Below, one piece after another: positions 1-8,737 of a stretch of 64,000 nucleotides of DNA. Each line of letters begins with the position of its first letter. Within the stretch, counting starts at the first letter, position 1. The position numbers and the translations under genes were made by a program. The notes under the pieces are model-generated. The model did not search any database. It was not told the DNA's origin and saw only the letters and a list, made by a program, of their open reading frames with translations. Source of the DNA: Alteromonadaceae bacterium BrNp21-10 (GTDB lineage Bacteria > Pseudomonadota > Gammaproteobacteria > Enterobacterales > Alteromonadaceae); contig JAUHQD010000009.1 of the NCBI GenBank assembly GCA_030418115.1, positions 62,001 to 126,000 of the forward strand, read 5' to 3'.

Positions 1-1
1 A

Positions 2-1033
2 CCATCATATGGGATTTTTGTTAGAAATATTGAAAAGTCACTTCTTAATGATGGATTTAATGTTGACGTTATAGCGATTCGTGGACGACGGACTTCTATT
101 TTAGGTAAGTTAATTGCTTATCTTCAGTTTTATTTCACTGCTTTTTTAAGATTGTTATTTACTAAAAGAGTAGTTTATCTACATTTTGTAGCACATACCT
201 CTTTACCTTTAATTATTGTTCGCTGTATACGAAAATTATTTATTGTTTCCCATGTACATGGTGGCGATGTAATGGTTGCCAAACACGAGAATGCTTTGGG
301 GGAAAAGATTAAAGAAAGATTAGCTAAGTTAGTGTTACAGCGTTCAAATCTAATTATTGTTCCCTCAAAATATTTTGCAAATTTTGTCTCTCAGAAATTT
401 AATCTAGTCAGCAGTAAGCTCATCGTTAGCCCATCTGGTGGCGTAGATACGAATAAATTTGTACCAATTGATAAGATTATGGGGAAGAAAAACGATAGTT
501 TGTATTTAGGTTATGTCGGTCGGTTGGATGCAGGTAAGGGAGTAGATACCTTAATAAAGGCGTTTTCATTATTGTCTACAACACAAAACGTTAAATTGGC
601 CATTGTTGGTGGAGGCAAAAAAATGCAAGAGTATGCCAATATGGTGGCGTCTTTGGGGGGGCAATCTCGCTGTACTTTTTTGGGTGAAACTAAGCAAAGT
701 CATTTACCCAATATAATGCAAATTTTTGACTATTTAATATTTCCCAGTGAGCTAGATGAAAGTCTAGGTCTAGTTGGCCTTGAGGCCATGGCATGTGGAG
801 TTCCTATTGTAACAAGCGGTCGAGCCGGTATAGGTGAGTATTTTGTTGATGGACTTAACGGTATCCAGTTTGAATCCGGTAATATTAAAGATTTGAGTGC
901 GAGATTGAAGTTATTGCCTTCTATTGACTCTGAACAATATCGCGAACTTTGCATTAATGCTCGATTAACTGCTTTACAATTCGATAGAGAAAAAGTTGAA
1001 AAAGAACTGTCTATTATTTTTGAAGAAATTTGA
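2..1033 (+). CDS. GT4-family glycosyltransferase, 5' end outside window
   Basis: The frame is open from base 2, so the gene begins left of the window; 343 residues are visible. It should transfer a sugar from a nucleotide-sugar donor to a growing exopolysaccharide or capsule unit on the cytoplasmic face of the inner membrane. Seen: an HGGD motif near visible residue 86 in the N-terminal Rossmann domain, GRLDAGKG near residue 175 at the start of the C-terminal donor domain, and the E-x7-E type motif ESLGLVGLE near residue 255, followed by MACGVPIV. These are the usual GT4 signatures. It lies upstream of the PssD/PssE pair and ugd in the same direction, with AT-rich codon use typical of surface-polysaccharide clusters. 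Donor and acceptor cannot be read from the sequence. Confidence 0.88.
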   Translation, partial: PSYGIFVRNIEKSLLNDGFNVDVIAIRGRRTSILGKLIAYLQFYFTAFLRLLFTKRVVYLHFVAHTSLPLIIVRCIRKLFIVSHVHGGDVMVAKHENALGEKIKERLAKLVLQRSNLIIVPSKYFANFVSQKFNLVSSKLIVSPSGGVDTNKFVPIDKIMGKKNDSLYLGYVGRLDAGKGVDTLIKAFSLLSTTQNVKLAIVGGGKKMQEYANMVASLGGQSRCTFLGETKQSHLPNIMQIFDYLIFPSELDESLGLVGLEAMACGVPIVTSGRAGIGEYFVDGLNGIQFESGNIKDLSARLKLLPSIDSEQYRELCINARLTALQFDREKVEKELSIIFEEI

Positions 1034-1111
1034 GTTAGGGGATATTAATGTGTTTTTAGATTGTAACTTAATTATGTTTGCATACGTAGTCATCTGCTTT
1101 GTAGAGAATAA

Positions 1112-1603
1112 ATGAATAAGAAGGCTAAAACTGTATTGCTTGTATATGGAATGGGTGGGCATGCTGCACAAATGAATCGGCTGGCAGAGCACTTTGTGCC
1201 GATTGATGGCAAGGATAAAATGTATTTAACATTTAGTGATCAAGGGAATAAACCGTATTGGAGTAATAAGCATATATTGGGCGAAGAGATTCGTGATAAA
1301 CAATCTAGTACAGGTTTATTTGGATTGTGTAAGGGTATTCTAAATTCTTTAACTCAATCGATTAAAATATTTAAGATGTATAATATTAGGCTTGTTATTT
1401 CGACTGGTCCTGGAGCAGTAATCATCCCGTCTATTATTGCGAGACTTCTCGGGGTTCGAGTTATTCACCTTGAAACATGGAGTAGAATTGAAACGTATTC
1501 GTTTACTGGTCGTTTGATGTATAGAATTGCTTCTGAGTTTTGGATACAACATAGATCTTTACAAATGTTATACCCAAAAGCTAAGTTTGTAGGATTACTG
1601 TGA
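1112..1603 (+). CDS. PssD/Alg14-like glycosyltransferase subunit
   Basis: Membrane-anchoring, acceptor-side half of a split GT28-type glycosyltransferase. The 163 residues carry the Alg14/PssD pattern: a glycine-rich GMGGHAAQM near residue 14, then STGPGAVIIP near 98, a hydrophobic stretch, and a conserved tail containing ETWSRIETYSFTGRLMY and YPKAKFVG. It overlaps the next gene by 4 bp (GTG start inside its TGA), which fits a two-subunit enzyme made by coupled translation. In rhizobia the PssDE pair adds glucuronate to a lipid-linked glucose. With ugd two genes downstream, a glucuronosyltransferase role is a reasonable inference but is not shown. Confidence 0.85.
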   Translation: MNKKAKTVLLVYGMGGHAAQMNRLAEHFVPIDGKDKMYLTFSDQGNKPYWSNKHILGEEIRDKQSSTGLFGLCKGILNSLTQSIKIFKMYNIRLVISTGPGAVIIPSIIARLLGVRVIHLETWSRIETYSFTGRLMYRIASEFWIQHRSLQMLYPKAKFVGLL

Positions 1604-2061
1604 AAGTTCTAGTTACTGTTGGAACCACTGCCTTTGAAGGGTTAATCAGTTATATTGATCAGCTAAAAACTAGTGTCGACGAATTTGAACTACAAATAGG
1701 TCCTACGGATTATACTCCTTCTAATTATCCTTATTTCCAATTCATAGATGATATAGAAAAAAAATACCTTGATGCTGATGTCATAATTTCCCATTGTGGT
1801 GCGGGTTCAACCTATCGTCTCTTAGAACTCGGCAAACCTTTGATCTTGGTTCCCAATTTAGAACGAGTTGATCAACACCAGAAAGACTTAGCCAGATTTA
1901 TGGAACAAGGCAATTATGCCTATACCGCTTGGGCTGTTGAGAAAATTCCATTTTATTTAGATAAAATTAGGAATGATGAATTTAATTTGGAAATATTTAC
2001 TAAAGAAAATTTTAGTGCGAAGGAATATCTTCAGGATGTTATTAATCGTTCATTAGGTTAA
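1600..2061 (+). CDS. PssE/Alg13-like glycosyltransferase subunit
   Basis: Catalytic, donor-binding half of the split glycosyltransferase. It is 153 residues long and corresponds to the C-terminal GT28 (MurG-like) domain only. Seen: MKVLVTVGTTAFEGLI at the N-terminus, IISHCGAGSTYRLLELGKPL near residue 62, and a VPN...DQHQKDLA segment that in Alg13 and MurG relatives contacts the nucleotide sugar. The start is GTG, overlapping the TGA of the preceding gene. The partner, AT content and direction all match the upstream cluster. An 87-bp gap separates it from ugd. Confidence 0.87.
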   Translation: MKVLVTVGTTAFEGLISYIDQLKTSVDEFELQIGPTDYTPSNYPYFQFIDDIEKKYLDADVIISHCGAGSTYRLLELGKPLILVPNLERVDQHQKDLARFMEQGNYAYTAWAVEKIPFYLDKIRNDEFNLEIFTKENFSAKEYLQDVINRSLG

Positions 2062-2148
2062 AGGTTATTTAGTTTAATTTATGGATACTTCGAGTTATTC
2101 TAGCATATTGATAGCGTTGGTGTTTGTTAAAAAAAACAGGAAAGTTAA

Positions 2149-3495
2149 ATGAAAGTAACCGTATTTGGAATTGGCTATGTAGGTTTAGTACAGGGGGCTG
2201 TGTTAGCCGAAGTGGGTCATGATGTCGTTTGTGTCGATGTTGATCAAACTAGAGTGGATAACCTAGAAAAGGGAATTATACCAATTTACGAACCCGGTTT
2301 AGATTCCTTAGTCACTGCCAATTTTGCCGCAGGCAGGATGCAGTTTACCACTGATGCTAAAAAAGGTGTTGAGCATGGTGACGTCGTTTTCATTGCAGTA
2401 GGTACGCCGCCCGATGAAGATGGTTCAGCCGACCTTAAATACGTATTAGCGGTAGCGCGTACTATTGCTGAATTTATGCCAGCACGTCGTACCATAGTGA
2501 CTAAGTCTACAGTACCAGTGGGTACTGCAGACAAAGTGAAAAGTGCGGTAACAACAACCTTAGCCGATCACGGTAAGTCGTTGGAATTTGATGTGGTCTC
2601 TAATCCTGAATTCTTAAAAGAAGGTTCAGCGGTAAATGATTGCATGCGTCCTGATCGCATTATTTTAGGCACTGACTCCGCAAAGGCAGAGAAAAAATTA
2701 CGTCAGTTATACGCCCCGTTTAATCGCAATCATGACAAAGTGATTGTAATGGATATCCGCAGTGCCGAGTTAACAAAATATGCCGCTAACTGTATGCTTG
2801 CCACCAAAATTAGCTTCATGAATGAAATGTCGAATTTGGCCGAAAAATTTGGTGCGGATATTGAAAATGTCCGTCGCGGTATTGGTTCAGACCCACGTAT
2901 TGGCTATCAATTTATTTATCCAGGCTGTGGCTACGGCGGATCTTGTTTCCCTAAAGACGTGCAAGCGTTAGTTAAAAGTGCCAAGGCAGTCGGCTATAAC
3001 GCTAAAATATTAGAAGCCGTTGAGGCCGTCAATTACACCCAAAAAGAAAAATTGTTTGATTATATCAACACGCACTTTGAGGGTAATTTGCAAGGCAAAA
3101 AAGTGGCCCTGTGGGGATTATCCTTTAAGCCGAATACTGATGATATGCGTGAAGCTTCGAGTCGAGTGTTGATGGAAAAACTGTGGGCCGCGGGGGCTAA
3201 AGTGCAAGCTTATGATCCTGAAGCCATGGAAGAAACTCAACGTATCTATGGACTGCGTAATGATTTAACCCTTGCGGGTACTAAAGAAGCTACACTTGAA
3301 AACGCAGATTTCTTGGTCATCTGTACTGAATGGCAAGCGTTTAGAGCGCCGGATTTTGAATTAATTAAGCAAAAAATTTCTTATCCTGTTATTTTTGATG
3401 GGCGTAATCTATATGAGCCACAAGAAATGCAAGATATAGGTTTTGAGTACTACGCAATTGGTCGTGGTAAATCGATTGAATCGTCTGTGTTGTAA
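2149..3495 (+). CDS. ugd: UDP-glucose 6-dehydrogenase
   Basis: Oxidises UDP-glucose to UDP-glucuronate with two NAD+, supplying the acidic sugar for exopolysaccharide. The 448 residues have the family order: N-terminal NAD-binding domain with GIGYVG at 7-12, the linker with the [10 protein letters not shown] motif, the catalytic loop [12 protein letters not shown] with the nucleophile at Cys266, and the C-terminal UDP-binding domain with [15 protein letters not shown]. An AGGA ribosome site sits 8 bases before the ATG. galU starts 12 bp after its stop, so the two genes form an operon that makes UDP-glucose and then UDP-glucuronate. Base composition is more balanced than in the glycosyltransferase genes upstream. 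Confidence 0.96.
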   Translation: MKVTVFGIGYVGLVQGAVLAEVGHDVVCVDVDQTRVDNLEKGIIPIYEPGLDSLVTANFAAGRMQFTTDAKKGVEHGDVVFIAVGTPPDEDGSADLKYVLAVARTIAEFMPARRTIVTKSTVPVGTADKVKSAVTTTLADHGKSLEFDVVSNPEFLKEGSAVNDCMRPDRIILGTDSAKAEKKLRQLYAPFNRNHDKVIVMDIRSAELTKYAANCMLATKISFMNEMSNLAEKFGADIENVRRGIGSDPRIGYQFIYPGCGYGGSCFPKDVQALVKSAKAVGYNAKILEAVEAVNYTQKEKLFDYINTHFEGNLQGKKVALWGLSFKPNTDDMREASSRVLMEKLWAAGAKVQAYDPEAMEETQRIYGLRNDLTLAGTKEATLENADFLVICTEWQAFRAPDFELIKQKISYPVIFDGRNLYEPQEMQDIGFEYYAIGRGKSIESSVL

Positions 3496-3507
3496 AAGGA
3501 AGGGAAA

Positions 3508-4398
3508 ATGGGACAAGTCAAAAAAGCGGTAATTCCAGTAGCAGGATTAGGAACGCGGATGTTGCCGGCAACCAAAGCGATTCCAAAAGAAATGCTACCA
3601 GTGGTGGATAAACCACTTATTCAATACGTTGTCGCAGAATGCGTTGCCGCGGGTATTAAAGAAATTATATTGGTTACTCATGCTAGTAAAAACAGCATCG
3701 AAAACCATTTTGATACCAGCTTTGAGTTAGAAGCCACCTTAGAGACTCGGGTAAAACGTCAATTATTGGAAGACGTGCAAAGCATCTGTCCTAAAGATGT
3801 CACTATTATGCATGTTCGCCAAGGTGTGGCTAAAGGTTTAGGGCATGCTATTTTGTGCGCTCGTCCAATGGTCGGCGATGAGCCCTTTGCAGTGGTGTTA
3901 CCGGATGTCATTATTGATGATGGTGCTTGCAATCTTAAAAAAGATAATCTATCAGACATGGTTGCACGTTTTAATACCAGCCGCGTTAGCCAAATAATGG
4001 TAGAACAGGTTCCACAGGAAGATGTCACTAAGTACGGTATCGTTGATTTAGATGGACTGACCTTGAAACAGGGCGAGTCGGGTAAAATACACGATATGGT
4101 TGAAAAGCCTGCGCTGGAAGATGCACCGTCTGATTTAGCCGTAGTGGGTCGTTATGTACTATCGGAAAACATCTGGGACTTGCTAGAATTTACCCCACCG
4201 GGTGCCGGCGGTGAAGTGCAGCTAACTGACGCTATAGCAGCGCTAATGAAAGTCGAACAAGTTGACGCTTACACCATGAAAGGTAAGAGCCATGATTGTG
4301 GTAGCAAGCTTGGTTATATGAAAGCTAACATTGAGTTTGCGTTACGCCATAAAGATATTGGTGACGATATTCGAGCCTTTCTCAATAGTATTTTATAG
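3508..4398 (+). CDS. galU: UTP-glucose-1-phosphate uridylyltransferase
   Basis: Makes UDP-glucose from UTP and glucose-1-phosphate, the substrate of the Ugd encoded just upstream. The 296 residues match the normal GalU length. Seen: the nucleotide-binding signature [19 protein letters not shown] at 14-32, then [16 protein letters not shown] and the C-terminal [10 protein letters not shown] and [14 protein letters not shown] segments typical of bacterial GalU. A strong AAGGAAGGG site precedes the ATG. The operon ends directly after it at a hairpin terminator, so galU closes the polysaccharide cluster. Confidence 0.96.
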   Translation: MGQVKKAVIPVAGLGTRMLPATKAIPKEMLPVVDKPLIQYVVAECVAAGIKEIILVTHASKNSIENHFDTSFELEATLETRVKRQLLEDVQSICPKDVTIMHVRQGVAKGLGHAILCARPMVGDEPFAVVLPDVIIDDGACNLKKDNLSDMVARFNTSRVSQIMVEQVPQEDVTKYGIVDLDGLTLKQGESGKIHDMVEKPALEDAPSDLAVVGRYVLSENIWDLLEFTPPGAGGEVQLTDAIAALMKVEQVDAYTMKGKSHDCGSKLGYMKANIEFALRHKDIGDDIRAFLNSIL

Positions 4399-4414
4399 TT
4401 GTTGATAGATGCAT

Positions 4415-4445
4415 AAAAAAGGGAGCCAAGGCTCCCTTTTGCTTT
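4415..4445. terminator. Bidirectional terminator after galU
   Basis: A 7-bp GC-rich stem (GGGAGCC, AA loop, GGCTCCC at 4421-4436) lies between an A-run and a T-run, so it can end transcription in both directions. It separates galU from the convergent comEA-like gene. Confidence 0.88.
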
Positions 4446-4464
4446 TGTCATCAAATGGTATGCT

Positions 4465-4764
4465 CTATAAATCTACTTTACCTTGTAGGGATTTTACTAC
4501 TTTTTTACCTACTCCCTCGACGTTGGTTAAATCGTCCAAGGACATAAAATTACCATTCTTCTCGCGATAAGCGACAATGGCTTCCGCCTTGGTTTTACCA
4601 ATGCCGGGCAACTTCATTAACTCTTTTGCCGACGCGGTATTGATATTAATTGCTGCCATTTTTGATGCTGCTGCTTTGGCTTCAGCTAGTTGACCATCTG
4701 CCACTACGGTAAATGAGCAAGCCAACACGATAACCAATAAAATATAAGACAGTGCTTTTTTCAT
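4465..4764 (-). CDS. ComEA-family helix-hairpin-helix protein
   Basis: Small exported DNA-binding protein of the ComEA family. The 99 residues begin with a clear signal peptide (MKK followed by a hydrophobic core up to about residue 22), and end with two helix-hairpin-helix motifs, ININTASAKELMKLPGIGKTKA and YREKNGNFMSLDDLTNVEGVGKK. ComEA proteins bind incoming double-stranded DNA in the periplasm during natural transformation; short family members of this kind occur widely in gammaproteobacteria. The ATG at 4764 is chosen over one 18 bases upstream because AAGGAGA sits 6 bases before it. No other competence gene is in the window. Confidence 0.85.
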   Translation of the reverse strand: MKKALSYILLVIVLACSFTVVADGQLAEAKAAASKMAAININTASAKELMKLPGIGKTKAEAIVAYREKNGNFMSLDDLTNVEGVGKKVVKSLQGKVDL

Positions 4765-4871
4765 CCTTAATCTCCTTCGCAAATTGAACCCCTGTCCTTA
4801 CTGATACGTCTTATTCAGCAAAGTTGATTTTAGTTCAAGAATGTCGCTAATCAAGAAAGAGCCAATTAAGA

Positions 4872-5798
4872 TTATTTTTTAAGAATACCGACGGCTTTAT
4901 GTTTGTCCAGCACGACTAAGGAGGTGATGTGATTGCGCTCCATAAGTGCGAAAGCGTCAGCCATTTTGCTGTCAACAGGAATTGTTTTAGGTGAGACCGA
5001 CATTAGTTCACTTACCTTCAAATCAAATACGCTTTTATTGTATTTACTAAAGGCACGTCGCACATCTCCATCGGTAACAATACCCACGCCATTTTCCAAT
5101 TCCACTACCGCTAAACCAAGTTGGCCGGTGGTAATAGTGTTTACCAACTCAGCAAAGTCGGCTTCAGGCGAGATTAACGGTAGGTTGTTGACGATCATTT
5201 CATCTTTAACCAAGGCTAATAATCGTCGACCTAGGCTACCACCAGGGTGAAAACGGGCAAAATTCTCTGGTTGAAAGTCACGGGCGTGCATCAAGGTAAC
5301 TGCTAAGGCATCACCCATAGCTAACGTCGCCGTCGTTGAGGCTGTAGGCGCTAATTGCAAAGGGCAGGCTTCTTGTTCGACGGATATATCTAACACGATG
5401 TTGGCAGCTTGGGCTAAAGAAGATCGTAAGTTACCTGTTAGCGCAATAATCACATTGTGGTTATCAGTCATAAAGGGTACTAGACGTAATAGTTCTTCAG
5501 TCTCGCCGGAGTTGGATATTGCGATAAAAATATCATCCGGTGTTAGCATGCCTAAATCGCCATGGAAGGCGTCAGCAGGGTGCATAAAAAAACTGGGGGT
5601 ACCGGTGCTGGCCAAAGTGGCGGCAATTTTTTTACCAATTAATCCCGACTTTCCCATGCCACAGACAACGACTCGGCCTTTGGTCTGTAAAATAAGCTTA
5701 ACGGTTTTTTCAAAATCACCATTGAGTTTGCTGCCAAGCGCTAATACTGCTTGGGCTTCGATGTCGAAAACTTTACGAGCGCTATCTAAAATATCCAT
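4872..5798 (-). CDS. kdsD: Arabinose-5-phosphate isomerase (KdsD/KpsF type)
   Basis: Converts ribulose-5-phosphate to arabinose-5-phosphate, the first step to KDO for lipopolysaccharide or capsule. The 308 residues contain an N-terminal SIS domain (VVCGMGKSGLIGKKIA near 44, SNSGETEE near 95, HPADAFHGDLGML between them) and two CBS repeats from about 205 onward. The C-terminus stops at VGILKK, about 10 residues short of the HMHDLLRAG-type tail of E. coli KdsD; reading the other frames past the stop does not restore that tail, so this looks like natural variation rather than a frameshift. It stands apart from lpt genes, so it may be a second copy serving surface polysaccharide (KpsF-like). Confidence 0.9.
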   Translation of the reverse strand: MDILDSARKVFDIEAQAVLALGSKLNGDFEKTVKLILQTKGRVVVCGMGKSGLIGKKIAATLASTGTPSFFMHPADAFHGDLGMLTPDDIFIAISNSGETEELLRLVPFMTDNHNVIIALTGNLRSSLAQAANIVLDISVEQEACPLQLAPTASTTATLAMGDALAVTLMHARDFQPENFARFHPGGSLGRRLLALVKDEMIVNNLPLISPEADFAELVNTITTGQLGLAVVELENGVGIVTDGDVRRAFSKYNKSVFDLKVSELMSVSPKTIPVDSKMADAFALMERNHITSLVVLDKHKAVGILKK

Positions 5799-6055
5799 GA
5801 GTACCGTTGCGTGTGCTTTTTATATTATTGATGTTACTTATTTAATTTTAATAAGCCAACACTCGCTGAGCTATCTTTTAGCTAAACACGCTGCCGTTGG
5901 ATAAATACAGATAACCATAGGCTTAGTAAAATAACAGGTGGCAACAATAACATAAGGAAAACACCAATCCTTCTTTAAACAGGTTGCTATCGGTCAGTGA
6001 ACAGTTAAAATTGGCGAATTACAACGATAATAAATAATAGCTATAACGGAAGTGT

Positions 6056-7495
6056 ATGAAGGGTATTTTGGTCATCAGTGGGCAGGAAGCTCGCAGAACA
6101 AATTTGCAAACGGTTCTGACGTTTTTAGGTGAAGATTGTATTGCTGTCAATTTCGCCAAAGCAGTGGCCGATTTAGAGAGTAATATGGGGTTTAAAGGGG
6201 CGTTAATAGATGCTGCAGACTCCATTTTGACCATAGAGGTCATTGAGAAATTTCCTGCGCAGCCCTTTATTTTAGTTGGTGGAACATTACCGGAGAAGCC
6301 TAGCAACGTGGTTGGTAGCATTGGTGAGCCTGTAACTTACCCTGCTTTAACGCAAATGTTGCATCGTTGTCAGGAATACGCTCGCCTGAGTCCGCAGAAA
6401 AACATCTCAGTAGTTAATAAAACTAAATTGTTCCGCAGTCTCATTGGTAAAAGTGATCTCATTCAACAAGTGCGGCAACTTATTGAGCAGGTTGCACCAA
6501 CAGACGCTAACGTATTGGTACTAGGGGAATCTGGTACCGGTAAAGAAGTTGTTGCTAGAAATCTTCATTATTTGTCAAACCGTAAAGATGGTCCGTTCAT
6601 TCCGGTAAACTGTGGGGCAATTCCTGCAGAACTGTTAGAAAGTGAATTGTTTGGTCATGAAAAAGGTGCTTTCACCGGCGCGGTCAGTGCACGTAAAGGT
6701 CGTTTCGAGTTGGCCGAAGGCGGTACATTATTTCTAGATGAAATTGGTGATATGCCGCTGCAAATGCAAGTCAAAATGCTACGAGTATTGCAAGAGCGCA
6801 CCATAGAGAGAGTGGGCGGTGTTAAGCCCATCCCCTGTAACGTGCGGGTAATTGCCGCAACTCACCGCGATTTAGAAGTGATGGTAGAGCAAGAACGCTT
6901 TCGCGAAGATTTATTCTATCGTTTAAATGTATTCCCTATTGAAACGCCGGCACTACGGGAGCGGGTAGAAGACATCCCGCTGCTGTTACAAGAACTGGTT
7001 TCTCGCCTTGAAAAAGAAACCAATGTCGGCATTAAGTTCACTGAAAATGCGATTAACTCCCTACTGGAACATGTATGGGCGGGTAATGTCAGAGAGCTAT
7101 CTAACTTGGTGGAACGTTTGTCCATTATGTATCCGGACCACATCATTGATGTGGCACAATTACCGCAAAAATACCGTTACCTAGACAGTGACGAATATCA
7201 GCCTGAATACCCCCAAGAGTTACTTGAGCGTGAAGCGATTAATGAACTCTTCGGTGGAGCCTCTTCTGATGATGATCTAGAAGCCGAGAACGACAATCAA
7301 TTAATGACCAATGGACAGTTACCTAGTGATGGCGTTAACTTAAAAGAGTTTATTTCAGAGCTGGAAGTTAACTTGATCAAACAAGCGCTGGAGCAACAGG
7401 AATGGGTTGTGGCGAGATCTGCCGAATTGTTGGGCATGCGTCGTACCACCTTGGTTGAAAAAATGCGTAAATATAATCTCGTTCGAGATGAATAG
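6056..7495 (+). CDS. flrA: Flagellar master regulator FlrA/FleQ
   Basis: Sigma-54 enhancer-binding activator at the top of the polar flagellar hierarchy. The 479 residues comprise a FleQ-type receiver-like N-terminal domain (1-115), an AAA+ domain with Walker A GESGTGKE at 157-164 and the sigma-54 contact loop GAFTGA at 204-209, and a Fis-type helix-turn-helix at the C-terminus ([20 protein letters not shown]). The LFRS motif at 125-128 and the Arg-Asn pair at 168-169 match the c-di-GMP-contact elements described for Pseudomonas FleQ. A GGAAG site precedes the ATG. It has its own upstream region of about 250 bp and sits before flrBC, which carries a sigma-54 promoter. Confidence 0.95.
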   Translation: MKGILVISGQEARRTNLQTVLTFLGEDCIAVNFAKAVADLESNMGFKGALIDAADSILTIEVIEKFPAQPFILVGGTLPEKPSNVVGSIGEPVTYPALTQMLHRCQEYARLSPQKNISVVNKTKLFRSLIGKSDLIQQVRQLIEQVAPTDANVLVLGESGTGKEVVARNLHYLSNRKDGPFIPVNCGAIPAELLESELFGHEKGAFTGAVSARKGRFELAEGGTLFLDEIGDMPLQMQVKMLRVLQERTIERVGGVKPIPCNVRVIAATHRDLEVMVEQERFREDLFYRLNVFPIETPALRERVEDIPLLLQELVSRLEKETNVGIKFTENAINSLLEHVWAGNVRELSNLVERLSIMYPDHIIDVAQLPQKYRYLDSDEYQPEYPQELLEREAINELFGGASSDDDLEAENDNQLMTNGQLPSDGVNLKEFISELEVNLIKQALEQQEWVVARSAELLGMRRTTLVEKMRKYNLVRDE

Positions 7496-7563
7496 CCGGA
7501 ATATTGACGCGCAATAATTAGCCGTTTAATAGCTAACCTTCTGAAATAGAACATAAATAATAT

Positions 7564-7579
7564 TGGCATGCTATCTGCT
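7564..7579 (+). promoter_or_regulatory. Sigma-54 promoter of flrBC
   Basis: TGGCATGCTATCTGCT has the GG-N10-GC spacing and a near-consensus -24 element. It lies 37 bp before the flrB start codon. In Vibrio, flrBC is a FlrA/sigma-54-dependent class II operon, which agrees with this site. Confidence 0.8.
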
Positions 7580-7615
7580 TTAACCTTCTTGTCTGGTTTT
7601 TGACATGAGGTAACT

Positions 7616-8737
7616 ATGGCACTTGCACGCTTAGCTGTTCGCGAATTTGTTACGACGGAATCTTCCGTTCAATCGGCGTTGACTGCTGATGAAATTTTAC
7701 GTTTGCAACGCCAAAGTGAGCGTTTATCCCATTTATTACAAGTGATGCCCGCCGGTGTGGTGGTTATCGATGGCCAAGGAGCTGTACGTCAAGCTAATCA
7801 GGTTGCCATTGAGCTCTTGGGTGAGCCGTTAGAAGGGCAATTGTGGCGTACTATTATTCATCGCTCGTTCCGCCCTCAAGCCGATGATGGTCATGAGGTA
7901 TCTTTACATGATGGCCGCAAAGTTAAATTATCTATTTGTCCTCTTGAGAATGAACCCGGTCAGCTGATTGTACTCACCGACCTCACCGAAACCCGCCAGT
8001 TACAACAACGTGTTGGTCATATGCAGCGCTTATCGTCGTTGGGAAACATGGTGGCCTCATTGGCACATCAAATTCGCACGCCGTTGTCAGCTGCCTTGTT
8101 ATACGCATCCAATCTAGCCAGTAGCAAATTAGATCCCAATGCTCGCCAGCGATTTTCGGATAAATTACTTTCGCGCTTAGTTGATTTAGAACAACAGGTT
8201 AATGACATGTTGTTGTTTGCCAAAAGCGGCGATGAGCAAGTTGTTAGCGAGATTTCGTTACAAACCTTGATGTGTGAAGTAGAAGCGGGCAGTGATGCCA
8301 TGTTGGTGCAGCACAATGCGCAGCTGGTGTTATCCTTACCAGAGCCTGATATTAGTGTTTTAGGTAATAAAACGGCATTGTCAGGCGCATTACAGAACTT
8401 GATCCACAACAGCATACAAGTGAAACCCGATGGTGCTGTTATCACCCTATGCGCTAAGCGTTGTCCAGAGACTCATAACGAAGTGTTATTGAGTGTTGAA
8501 GACAATGGTTGCGGCATATCGCCAGATTGCATTGAACAACTTTTTGAGCCCTTTTTTACCACCCGTAGTCAGGGAACTGGCTTAGGGTTAGCAGTGGTTA
8601 ACGCCGTGGCTAAATCTCATAAGGGTAGTGTTAGTGCCGAAAATATCCCAGAGGGTGGCGCTCGTTTTACCTTACGTTTACCCATTTATGAAACGCCTAT
8701 CGCCTTTTCGCATATTCAACAGGAATTACGCCCATGA
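7616..8737 (+). CDS. flrB: Flagellar sensor histidine kinase FlrB/FleS
   Basis: Cytoplasmic histidine kinase that phosphorylates FlrC. The 373 residues show a PAS domain (about 37-120, QVMPAGVVVIDGQGAVRQAN), a dimerisation/phosphoacceptor helix SLAHQIRTPLSAALL with His151, and an HATPase domain with the N box (LQNLIHNSIQ), G1 box (DNGCGIS) and G2 box (TGLGLAVV). No membrane segment is seen, as expected for FlrB/FleS. A TGAGGT site precedes the ATG. It overlaps flrC by 4 bp (ATGA), a translationally coupled kinase-regulator pair. Confidence 0.94.
   Translation: MALARLAVREFVTTESSVQSALTADEILRLQRQSERLSHLLQVMPAGVVVIDGQGAVRQANQVAIELLGEPLEGQLWRTIIHRSFRPQADDGHEVSLHDGRKVKLSICPLENEPGQLIVLTDLTETRQLQQRVGHMQRLSSLGNMVASLAHQIRTPLSAALLYASNLASSKLDPNARQRFSDKLLSRLVDLEQQVNDMLLFAKSGDEQVVSEISLQTLMCEVEAGSDAMLVQHNAQLVLSLPEPDISVLGNKTALSGALQNLIHNSIQVKPDGAVITLCAKRCPETHNEVLLSVEDNGCGISPDCIEQLFEPFFTTRSQGTGLGLAVVNAVAKSHKGSVSAENIPEGGARFTLRLPIYETPIAFSHIQQELRP

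Noticed and set aside
4860-4885. A frameshift at the 3' end of kdsD, whose product lacks the usual last 10 residues.
   Set aside because: Neither alternative frame after the stop restores the expected tail, so a sequencing or mutation frameshift is not supported.
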